A DNA stretch of 43,840 nt from Thermoleophilia bacterium (GTDB lineage Bacteria > Actinomycetota > Thermoleophilia > Gaiellales > JAICJC01): assembly GCA_025928655.1 (NCBI GenBank), contig JAICJC010000012.1, positions 1 to 43,840 on the forward strand, given 5' to 3'. Numbering within the stretch: position 1 is the stretch's first letter; every line of letters starts with the position of its first letter. The notes under the pieces were generated by a model. The model was not told the origin of the DNA and did not search any database. It saw nothing but the letters and a program-made list of their open reading frames with translations. Position numbers and translations under genes: made by a program. Below, piece after piece: positions 19,762 to 27,085 of this stretch.

Positions 19762-20051
19762 GCGTCAGAGGTCGCGACCTGGATGACAGCGCGCTCGCCG
19801 GGCACGTGCCGCGAGCCCGGGCCCCGTGTATCCGGGCCAGGGGCGACGCGTCGATCCGGGATCCGCGGCAACCGGCGCCTTCCTTGGGAACTTCCCGCAC
19901 GGACACAGCCACCCGGCGTTGATCAGCGCGGCGGTCGGGGTCGGCGACGCGACGGCGCGGGGAGCGTGTAGGGCGCTGTTGCGGGAGGGTTCGCCGGGAC
20001 GGTGGTCTCACGACCGCGCTGCGGGCGGAGAACCAGTTCAACCTCACACGC

Positions 20052-20363
20052 ATGGACCTTCCCTTGCTGCTCGGCACAGCGGTTACGAGCAACCGCACCC
20101 GTGCCAAGGCCCTCGAATATGTCCTTCGCTTTCTGATTGGCCTCGCGTTCGCGCTGATCTACTACGCCATGTTCCTCGCTCGCGCTCGCTGCGTTGACCT
20201 TCGGTCGGCTGGCGCTGGCAGTCGTGCCGGCCCGTCGGTCGGGAGCGCTCCCGCCGCTGCCTTGGTAGTGCTCTCGGCGCATCGGCCCGTCCCGGCAAGA
20301 TGGCGGGGCGAGCCGGCGCGCCGCTCGGGGTCAGGCCCGGGCGACCTTCGGCGTCATACCTAG
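20052..20363 (+). pseudogene. Decayed small membrane protein gene
   Basis: MDLPLLLGTAVTSNRTRAKALEYVLRFLIGLAFALIYYAMFLA looks membrane-like, then degenerates; apparent continuation in other frames. Confidence 0.4.
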
Positions 20364-20701
20364 CTAGACAGACCTCCGAAGGAGGAGAGCCGCAAATACG
20401 AAACGGAGCTGATCCGGGCCGCGATGCTTCTCACTCCTCGTCGGCAAGGGGCTGACCAGCTCCGCCAGATGATGAGCGTCGCCGCGTTTTCGGCGATGGC
20501 CTGGGCGGCACCCGGCCGTCTGAAGCGTTCACAGTGACGCCCGGCGGCATCTACCGCGACGCCGGACGGCTGTGGATCATCGAATCTGGCGCCGTGCTCG
20601 CCACGCGACGCGCAAGAAGGGACGTCTGGCGCGCCGGTGGCGACCGGTGCTGGATGACCTTGACGCCGTTCTTGAGATGCGCCGCGTCGTAAGCAGCGAA
20701 C

Positions 20702-20918
20702 GAGCGGTTCGATGAAGACGATCTGCGCAACTGGCGCCGACGCTGGTTCGACCTGGCAGCCGAAGGCGTGGGAATCGACACCACGCCGAAATCGGCTCGT
20801 CATGCGTTCGCGTCGGTTTCGGCCGCGGCCGGGATCAATGACGTCTTGACCGCCGCCGAGATGGGCCACTCCCTTAGCACAGGGCGAATTCGGGGGTCTC
20901 GGATTTGGCTCCAGTAAA
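20702..20918 (+). pseudogene. C-terminal remnant of a tyrosine recombinase/phage integrase
   Basis: RFDEDDLRNWRRRWFDLAAEGVGIDTTPKSARHAFASVSAAAGINDVLTAAEMGHS: RHxFAS...GHS architecture of integrase C-termini; adjacent to a tRNA 3' end. Confidence 0.6.
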
Positions 20919-20920
20919 GG

Positions 20921-20994
20921 TCGGGACGGCGAGATTCGAACTCGCGACCCCCTGCTCCCAAAGCAGGTGCGCTACCAGGCTGCGCCACGTCCCG
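20921..20994 (-). tRNA. tRNA-Pro (anticodon TGG), no encoded CCA
   Basis: Minus strand CGGGACGTGGCGCAGCCTGGTAGCGCACCTGCTTTGGGAGCAGGGGGTCGCGAGTTCGAATCTCGCCGTCCCG folds as a cloverleaf; loop TTTGGGA. Confidence 0.97.
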
Positions 20995-21042
20995 TCTGCG
21001 CGCCAGTGTACGTGACCGCCCTCGCGGCGGAGGCTCGCCCGG

Positions 21043-21453
21043 TCAGCCCGGCGGCCGGTCCAGCCTGGCCTCGTCCCGGGTCGGCTCGAAGAGCTCCACC
21101 GGGTTGCCGGACGGGTCCTCGACCAGGATCTGCTTGCCGCCCACGCCGGTGACGATCTCGTTGCGGAAGCGGGCGCCGGCCTTGCGCAGGCGCTCGACGG
21201 TCGCCTCGATGTCGGAGACCTCGAGCGAGAACCGGTTCCAGCCGCCCGGCTCGGGCACGGTGCCGTCGGGCATCGCCTGGCCGCCACCCGGCCCGCCGCC
21301 GGGCGCGCTCAGGACGAGGCGCAGGTCGCCGTGCGAGAGCATCGCGAACGCCGGAGCGGGATGCATGACCTCCTGGAACCCGAGCTCGCCGCAGTAGAAG
21401 CCGATCGCGGCGTCGACGTCGTGGACGATGTAGCGGACACTCACGGTCGCCAT
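21043..21453 (-). CDS. VOC family (glyoxalase/bleomycin resistance-like) protein
   Basis: VRYIVHDVDAAIGFYCGELGFQEVMHPAPAFAMLSHGDLRLVLS...GARFRNEIVTGVGGKQILVEDPSGNPVELFEP. Confidence 0.93.
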   Translation of the reverse strand: MATVSVRYIVHDVDAAIGFYCGELGFQEVMHPAPAFAMLSHGDLRLVLSAPGGGPGGGQAMPDGTVPEPGGWNRFSLEVSDIEATVERLRKAGARFRNEIVTGVGGKQILVEDPSGNPVELFEPTRDEARLDRPPG

Positions 21454-21478
21454 GTCGCGAACGATAGTCTGGCCGGAC

Positions 21479-22231
21479 GTGGGCGACCATCCGCGGCAGC
21501 TCGAGCGCATCAACTGGCACCCGTCGCCTCAGCACCCGCCCGACCTCATGCAGTGGCCGTTCGCGATCCCCGCGGTGGCCCAGCTGATCCAAGAGGGCGG
21601 GCTCGAGATCCCGCCCGGCGTCACCTTCCTGCTGGGCGAGAACGGCAGCGGCAAGAGCACGCTCGTCGAGGCGCTCGCGGCGATCTACCCGCGGCGGGGG
21701 TTCGAGACGCCCTTCGCGGACAAGCTGGGGCCGGGGGAGAGCGAGGAGGACTCGCCGCTGCGGTGGCACCTGCGCGCCCGCGTCCACCGCCGGGCCTCGC
21801 CGGCCGGCTTCTTCCTGCGCGCCGAGGCGATGCACGGGTACCTCGCCCGCATCGACGGCGATCCGCGGCAGGCCGGCGCCTGGGGCGGCGAGCAGCTCTC
21901 GACCCGGTCGCACGGTGAGTCGTTCCTGGCGGTGCTGCGGCACCGGTTCGGCGAGGTCGGCGTCTACTTCATGGACGAGCCGGAGGCGGCGCTCTCGTTC
22001 CGCTCGTGCCTCGCGCTCATGGCGCTCCTGGACGAGATGCGCGCGGAGGGCAGCCAGGTGATCGTGGCGACGCACTCGCCGCTCCTGGCGGCGCTTCCGG
22101 GCGCCGCCCTGCTCGAGCTGGGTGAGTGGGGTATCCGGGCGGCCGCCTACGACGACCTCGACCTGGTGCGGTCGTGGCGGATGTTCCTCGACGGGCCGGA
22201 GGCCTACCTCCGCCACCTGCTGGCGGAATAG
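21479..22231 (+). CDS. AAA family ATPase (ABC-ATPase-like), GTG start proposed
   Basis: Walker A LLGENGSGKSTLVE; signature-like STRSHGES; Walker B VGVYFMDEPEAALS; VIVATHSPLL. Confidence 0.85.
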   Translation: MGDHPRQLERINWHPSPQHPPDLMQWPFAIPAVAQLIQEGGLEIPPGVTFLLGENGSGKSTLVEALAAIYPRRGFETPFADKLGPGESEEDSPLRWHLRARVHRRASPAGFFLRAEAMHGYLARIDGDPRQAGAWGGEQLSTRSHGESFLAVLRHRFGEVGVYFMDEPEAALSFRSCLALMALLDEMRAEGSQVIVATHSPLLAALPGAALLELGEWGIRAAAYDDLDLVRSWRMFLDGPEAYLRHLLAE

Positions 22232-22233
22232 GC

Positions 22234-22995
22234 CTACGGGTGGATGACGACGGGCGTGCCCGGGCGCAGGGCGCGCTTGAGCACCCCGAGCGCGGACGCC
22301 GAGACGCGCAGGCAGCCGGCGGACGCCGGGGTGCCGATCGAGGCGGGGTCGTTCGTCCCGTGGATCGCGAGCTGGTCGCCGCCGCTCCAGCCCACGGGCA
22401 GATTGGGCTGGTGGCCGGAGAGCCCGAACGCGTACCAGCCGAACGGCCCCGACGGGTCGCCGGTCGAGATCGGATCGGTGACGCTGAAGCGGCCGATGGG
22501 CGTGGGCGAGGCCGGGGCGCCGATGGCGGCCGGGAACGAGCGCACGACGCGTGAGCCGTGCATGAGCATGACGCGCCGGCGTGACAGGTCGGCCTGGACC
22601 CAGGTCTCCGTGTGGACGACCCGGTGCCCGCGCAGCCTGACCCAGCCGGTGCGCCCGTTCGGGGGCCAGGGGAGGACGACCCGCGCCCAGCCGTCGTTGC
22701 GGCTGAAGCCGACCGCCCAGAGCCAGGTCGGGGTGCCGAGCGGCGTCCGTCCCGGGAGCGTTCCGAGCACGTGGCCCTTCGGCCGCGCCCGCACGGCGGT
22801 GCCGGCCGACTCGTCGACTAGCGTGAACCGATGCCTGGGAGCGTGCGTTCGCGGGGCGGGCGGCGTGTCGGCCCGGACGGCCGGCGCGGCGCCCCCGAGC
22901 GTCAGTGGCTGGAGGCCCATCGCGCCCGCAGCCGGTGCTGCGATGAGGCCGAAAATCGCTACGAGCAGGGAGATCGTGCGGCGCATGGACGACAC
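22234..22995 (-). CDS. L,D-transpeptidase (YkuD domain), exported
   Basis: N-terminal signal; SWVQADLSRRRVMLMHGSRVVRSFPAAIGAPASPTPIGRFSVTD...QLAIHGTNDPASIGTPASAGCLRVSASAL (HGT...SAGCLR catalytic motif). Confidence 0.93.
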   Translation of the reverse strand: MSSMRRTISLLVAIFGLIAAPAAGAMGLQPLTLGGAAPAVRADTPPAPRTHAPRHRFTLVDESAGTAVRARPKGHVLGTLPGRTPLGTPTWLWAVGFSRNDGWARVVLPWPPNGRTGWVRLRGHRVVHTETWVQADLSRRRVMLMHGSRVVRSFPAAIGAPASPTPIGRFSVTDPISTGDPSGPFGWYAFGLSGHQPNLPVGWSGGDQLAIHGTNDPASIGTPASAGCLRVSASALGVLKRALRPGTPVVIHP

Positions 22996-23104
22996 TCATC
23001 GGCACGCGCCGTCCGCTCCTTGACCCCCGGGTCGGGGCTACAGATCCGGGCCGCAGCGACCGATAAGGGGGAGTGACTCCCTGTCCCTCCCAAGGAGCAC
23101 TCTC

Positions 23105-23251
23105 GTGAAACGATCTTCGGGAATCGTCGGGCTGGCCGCCCTGGCCGCGCTTGCCGTCCCCGTCGCGCTCTCCGCTTACCGGCTGACGCGGCCCCGCAAC
23201 TACACGCAGACCCGCGAATTCCAGGCGCTTGCCCGTGGCTACCTCATCTAG
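23105..23251 (+). CDS. Small 48-aa protein with N-terminal hydrophobic helix
   Basis: GTG start after an AAGGAG Shine-Dalgarno; MKRSSGIVGLAALAALAVPVALSAYRLTRPRNYTQTREFQALARGYLI*; below the ORF-track length cutoff. Confidence 0.6.
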   Translation: MKRSSGIVGLAALAALAVPVALSAYRLTRPRNYTQTREFQALARGYLI

Positions 23252-23696
23252 CGGCCGCACGCCCGAGACGACGCGCGACGAGCTGCTCATGCGGCCCGCC
23301 GACGATCCGTCGATCGAGCAGGCCGAGAACCTGCTCCGGCGCCTCCCGGCCTGCGAGTCTCCCGAGGACGCAGCCCATCTCGCCGCGCACGAGCTGCCCG
23401 CGCTCGTCGGCGCCGACTGGGCCACGTTCACGCCTGCGTCCGTCTATGCGGGCGACCCCGCCGGCCAGCCTCACGGCCAGGTCGCCGCCGCCGCCCTGGC
23501 CGACCGCTGCGTCTACTCGCAAGGCGAGCCGCCGACCGTCGCCGCGGTGCCCGTCTGGGCTTGCGGCGCTCCCGCCGGCGTCATCCTGATGGGTCGCGCG
23601 GGGGGCCTGTGCATGCCGCAGCTGCGGATGGCCGCGCTCGTCGCCCAGCACGCCGGTGCGGTGGCCGAGAGCCTGCCGCTCGCGCGCACCGCCTGA
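23229..23696 (+). CDS. Hypothetical GAF-like domain protein
   Basis: LPALVGADWATFTPASVYAG...VAAVPVWACGAPAGVILMGRAGGLCMPQLRMAALVAQHAGAVAESL resembles a short GAF domain. Confidence 0.5.
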   Translation: MPVATSSSGRTPETTRDELLMRPADDPSIEQAENLLRRLPACESPEDAAHLAAHELPALVGADWATFTPASVYAGDPAGQPHGQVAAAALADRCVYSQGEPPTVAAVPVWACGAPAGVILMGRAGGLCMPQLRMAALVAQHAGAVAESLPLARTA

Positions 23697-23702
23697 GCCG
23701 AG

Positions 23703-24155
23703 CTAGCCCTCGGTCCCGCTCTCGGTCTGCGCCTGGCGCTCGAGGCCGCGCCGCAGCGCGCTGAGGAGATCCTGCGTCGTGCTCGGCTCGGCCGCCGGCT
23801 CCGGGGGGCCGATCGGGCGGCACGTCTGGCAGAAAGGGGACGTCAGGTCGCGACGCCGGTCGTCCGGCGTGGGGTAGCGGGTGAAGACCTCACCCGGCGG
23901 AATCGCCCGGCCGCAGCCGTGGCAGGAGACCGTCAGCGAGTCGAACACCTGCGGCTCGCCCGGGCGCACACCGGCACCGGTGACCCGCCCGACACGGTCG
24001 CTCACCGGAGCGAGGTGGCGTCGAGGATTCGACCGGTCGATGTGGTGCTCGTAGCCAGCCAACCTGTGCAGCGGGTCATGCCGCCCGGATGGGGCCGGGC
24101 GCTCGGACGAGGCTACACGGTCGGCCGGCCCCGTGCTGCCGCGACCGGCACGCAC
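23703..24155 (-). CDS. Hypothetical protein with zinc-ribbon-like CxxC pairs; start uncertain
   Basis: SLTVSCHGCGRAIPPGEVFTRYP...SPFCQTCRPIGPPEP: two CxxC pairs. Confidence 0.5.
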   Translation of the reverse strand: MRAGRGSTGPADRVASSERPAPSGRHDPLHRLAGYEHHIDRSNPRRHLAPVSDRVGRVTGAGVRPGEPQVFDSLTVSCHGCGRAIPPGEVFTRYPTPDDRRRDLTSPFCQTCRPIGPPEPAAEPSTTQDLLSALRRGLERQAQTESGTEG

Positions 24156-24182
24156 CAGACGGGGTCAGACCCCTTTTGGTGC
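24152..24182. repeat. Hairpin element copy 1 with core GGGGTCAGACCCC
   Basis: GCACCA-GAC-GGGGTC-A-GACCCC-TTT-TGGTGC; 24159-24179 is the exact reverse complement of 25153-25173. Confidence 0.85.
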
Positions 24183-24232
24183 AATGGGGGTAGAAGGAGG
24201 CCCACACGACCACGCCGACGAAGGGATCCGCC

Positions 24233-24646
24233 ATGCAGATCATGCGAAACGGGCTGGACACCGGGCCGGGCCCGGCAGACTGGTTCACGGGTGCCGTCTT
24301 CATCGACACGATCGCGGCGCCTGCGCAGGGCTCGCGGATCGGCGCCGCCTGCGTCCATTTCACCCCCGGCGCGCGGACGGCGTGGCACACGCACCCGCAC
24401 GGCCAGACGATCTGGGTGTCGGAGGGCGTCGGCCTGTGCCGGCGCCGGGGCGGCCCGATCGAGGTGATCCGCCCGGGCGACCGCGTCTTCTTCGAGCCCG
24501 GTGAGGGTCACTGGCACGGCGCTGCGCGAAACCGGCTGATGACCCACGTCGCGATGCAGCAGGCCGACGAGGAGGGCAACGTCGTGACCTGGGGCGATCA
24601 CGTCAGCGACGCGGAGTACGGCGAGGCGCCGTCGATCGCGGGCTGA
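24233..24646 (+). CDS. Cupin domain protein
   Basis: CVHFTPGARTAWHTHPHGQTIWVSEGVGLCRRRGGPIEVIRPGDRVFFEPGEGHWHGAA. Confidence 0.92.
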   Translation: MQIMRNGLDTGPGPADWFTGAVFIDTIAAPAQGSRIGAACVHFTPGARTAWHTHPHGQTIWVSEGVGLCRRRGGPIEVIRPGDRVFFEPGEGHWHGAARNRLMTHVAMQQADEEGNVVTWGDHVSDAEYGEAPSIAG

Positions 24647-24656
24647 AGGCGATCCG

Positions 24657-24944
24657 TCAGACCGCCGCGGGCGGGGCCGTCATCGGCCGCCGCCACCGCC
24701 AGAATCCCGAGCCGAGGGCGAGCATCGCGAAGACTGCGCTCGCCGCCCACAACAGCTCGGCGCGAAGCGGATGCAACTGGTAGGGCGAACCGAGTGACGG
24801 GCCCAGCGAGCAGGCCGTGTTCGGCGGGCAGGAAGGCAGCAGCACGGGCGTCGACATCATCCGCCACGTCACCACGCCCGCGACGAACAGCGCCACCGCG
24901 ATCAAGGACGCAAGCACGAGCACAACCGATGGACGTCTGACCAT
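24657..24944 (-). CDS. Small two-TM membrane protein
   Basis: VVLVLASLIAVALFVAGVVTWRMMS...ELLWAASAVFAMLALGSGFWRW; TACAGT -10-like hexamer 7 nt before ATG. Confidence 0.65.
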   Translation of the reverse strand: MVRRPSVVLVLASLIAVALFVAGVVTWRMMSTPVLLPSCPPNTACSLGPSLGSPYQLHPLRAELLWAASAVFAMLALGSGFWRWRRPMTAPPAAV

Positions 24945-25031
24945 TGGGAAGACTGTACCTCCCGTTGGGGGCGGTGGGGAGCTGTGCCCTGAACTCTCGG
25001 GGATAGGGTGTCTATGCGGGGGATTGGCGAG

Positions 25032-25104
25032 CGGGGGCGGCAGGATTCGAACCTGCGACCGTCAGCTTAGAAGGCTGCTGCTCTATCCCCTGAGCTACGC
25101 CCCC
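25032..25104 (-). tRNA. tRNA-Arg (anticodon TCT)
   Basis: Minus strand GGGGGCGTAGCTCAGGGGATAGAGCAGCAGCCTTCTAAGCTGACGGTCGCAGGTTCGAATCCTGCCGCCCCC cloverleaf. Confidence 0.96.
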
Positions 25105-25148
25105 TCGTCTTCCTCTCCCTGCAGTTTGCAGGAATCCTGGCCATCGCG

Positions 25149-25181
25149 CCCGCCAAAAGGGGTCTGACCCCGTTTGGCGGG
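25149..25181. repeat. Hairpin element copy 2 with core GGGGTCTGACCCC, just downstream of the response regulator stop; possible terminator
   Basis: CCGCCAAA-C-GGGGTC-A-GACCCC-T-TTTGGCGG on the minus strand; near-perfect palindrome. Confidence 0.85.
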
Positions 25182-25184
25182 TCC

Positions 25185-25835
25185 CTATTCGGCGTCGGGG
25201 TTGACCAGGCGCTCGCGGACGGCTTTCAGCGCCGCCTGGGTGCGGTCGGTGACGTCGAGCTTGCGCAGGACGGCGGAGACGTGCGCCTTCACCGTCTTCT
25301 CCGAGAGCGAGAGCCGCAGCGCGATCGCCTTGTTCGGCATGCCGCGGGCGATCAGCTCGAGCACCTCCCGCTCGCGCGCCGTCAGCTCCGCGGCGGCGGC
25401 CGGCGGGCGGCGCACCTCGCCCACGAGCCGCGCGGCGGCCGCGGGGTGAAGCGGCGAGCCGCCGGAATGCGCCGAGCGGATCGCGGCCAGCAGCTCGGCC
25501 GGCTGGGCGTCCTTGAGCAGGTAGCCGGCGGCGCCCGCCCGCATCGCCTCGACCACGCGGTCGTCGGCGGGGAAGCTCGTCAGCACGACGACGCGGGGCG
25601 TGCCGTCGCCGGACCCGATCCGGCGCAGCGCCTCGAGCCCGCCCCCGTCGGGCATCACCATGTCGAGCAGGACGACGTCCGGTGCCAGCCGCTCGGCCTG
25701 GGCGGCGGCGTCGATGCCGCTTCCGGCCTCGCCCGCGACCTCGATGTCCGGCTGCAGCTCGAGGTAGGTGCGCAGACCCTGGCGGACGACCGGGTGGTCG
25801 TCGGCGATCAGCACCCGGATCGGCCGGTCAGCCAC
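25185..25835 (-). CDS. NarL/LuxR-family response regulator
   Basis: IRVLIADDHPVVRQGLRTYLELQPDIEVAGEAGSG...ELTAREREVLELIARGMPNKAIALRLSLSEKTVKAHVSAVLRKL. Confidence 0.97.
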   Translation of the reverse strand: MADRPIRVLIADDHPVVRQGLRTYLELQPDIEVAGEAGSGIDAAAQAERLAPDVVLLDMVMPDGGGLEALRRIGSGDGTPRVVVLTSFPADDRVVEAMRAGAAGYLLKDAQPAELLAAIRSAHSGGSPLHPAAAARLVGEVRRPPAAAAELTAREREVLELIARGMPNKAIALRLSLSEKTVKAHVSAVLRKLDVTDRTQAALKAVRERLVNPDAE

Positions 25836-26985
25836 GGGCGACCTCGACCGCGACCGTCGTGCCCGCCCCCGGCGACGAGCGCAGGTCGAGCCGGCCGCCG
25901 ACGGCCCGCGCCCGCTCCGCCATCACCGTCACGCCCAGGTGCTGCGAGCGCACGCGCGGGTCGGAGGGATCGAACCCGGCGCCGTCGTCGATCACCGTGA
26001 GCCGCGTGCCGGCCGGGTCGAGGTCGAGCTCGACCCGGATGCGGCTCGCCCCCGCGTGCTTGAGCGCGTTCTGAAGCGCCTCCTGGGCGATCCGGAAGAG
26101 CTCGCGCTGGACGGCCGCGTCCGGCTCGCCGGACCCGCGCACCGCCAGCTCGACCCGGGCCGGGTGGACGCGGCCGAGCACCTCGACGTGCTTCTGCAGC
26201 GTGGCGAGGAGCCCGTCGGCCTCCAGGTCGGCCGGCCGCAGCTGGAAGACCAGCGAGCGCATCTCCGCACGCGCCTCGGCGGCCAGCCGCCGCACCTCGG
26301 CCAGCTGCGCGCGGGCGGCCTCCGTGTCGCGGTCGAGCAGCTCGGACGCCGCCTCGGCGGTGAGCGTGAGCGAGAAGAGCGTCTGCGAGACGGCGTCGTG
26401 CAGGTCGCGGGCGAGCCGGTTGCGCTCCTCGACCACCGACAGCTCGCGGCTACGCTCGTGCACGCGCGCCGTCGCGATCGCGACCGCGGCGTGGGCGGCG
26501 AAGAGCTCGATCAGCTCCTGGTCGCCGTCGGAGAACTCGTCCGCGCCGATCTTGTCGGTCAGGTAGAAGGCACCCACGACCTCGCCGGCGGAGAGCACGG
26601 GCACACCCAGGAACGAGCGCATGCGCGGGTGGGCGGCCGGCCACCACTCGAAGCGCGGATCCCTGGTGATGTCGGACGTGCGGTACGGCTCCGGCCGCTC
26701 GAGCATCGCGCTCAGCAGGCCGTGGGTGCGGGGGAGCCGGCCGATGGCCGCGATCAGCTCGTCGCTCATCCCGGCGGTGATGAAGTGCGAGAAGCCGCCG
26801 CTTCCGTCCGGCACGCCGACGGCGGCGTAGCGGCAGCTGGCGAGCGTGCGGGCCGCCCGCACGAGCCCCTGGAGGGTGGCCTCGAGCGAGGGCGCGACGG
26901 CCATCGCGGCGATCACCTCGCCGACCGCGCGCAGCGCCGCCCCGGAGGGCTCAGCGACGCTTGAGCCGCGCGCGGGCCGCGTCAT
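25828..26985 (-). CDS. GAF-domain sensor histidine kinase (HisKA_3 type)
   Basis: FLGVPVLSAGEVVGAFYLTDK...VVEERNRLARDLHDAVSQTLFSLTLTAEAA...ALKHAGASRIRVELDLD...GLGVTV-like ATPase region. Confidence 0.95.
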   Translation of the reverse strand: MTRPARGSSVAEPSGAALRAVGEVIAAMAVAPSLEATLQGLVRAARTLASCRYAAVGVPDGSGGFSHFITAGMSDELIAAIGRLPRTHGLLSAMLERPEPYRTSDITRDPRFEWWPAAHPRMRSFLGVPVLSAGEVVGAFYLTDKIGADEFSDGDQELIELFAAHAAVAIATARVHERSRELSVVEERNRLARDLHDAVSQTLFSLTLTAEAASELLDRDTEAARAQLAEVRRLAAEARAEMRSLVFQLRPADLEADGLLATLQKHVEVLGRVHPARVELAVRGSGEPDAAVQRELFRIAQEALQNALKHAGASRIRVELDLDPAGTRLTVIDDGAGFDPSDPRVRSQHLGVTVMAERARAVGGRLDLRSSPGAGTTVAVEVARG

Positions 26986-27079
26986 CGCCGCGGGCGAGCA
27001 GGAACCCCACGATGATCGCGAGGATCACCACGCCGAACACGGGCGCGAGGGTGATCAGTTCCGAGAACGAGACGTTCAT
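26951..27079 (-). CDS. 42-aa single-TM peptide overlapping the start of the histidine kinase
   Basis: MNVSFSELITLAPVFGVVILAIIVGFLLARGDDAARARLKRR*; TACCAT hexamer 8 nt before ATG; stop lies inside the kinase ORF. Confidence 0.65.
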   Translation of the reverse strand: MNVSFSELITLAPVFGVVILAIIVGFLLARGDDAARARLKRR

Positions 27080-27085
27080 ACACTC

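Noticed and set aside
19826-20040. Possible class III aminotransferase-like scrap (GAFLGNFPHGHSHPALISAA)
   Set aside because: Too short and too weak to assign; could be chance.
21452-21478. ATG start at 21452 for the AAA ATPase
   Set aside because: GTG 21479 fits better: a -10-like TAGTCT lies 8 nt upstream, and ATG 21452 would overlap the divergent VOC start codon.
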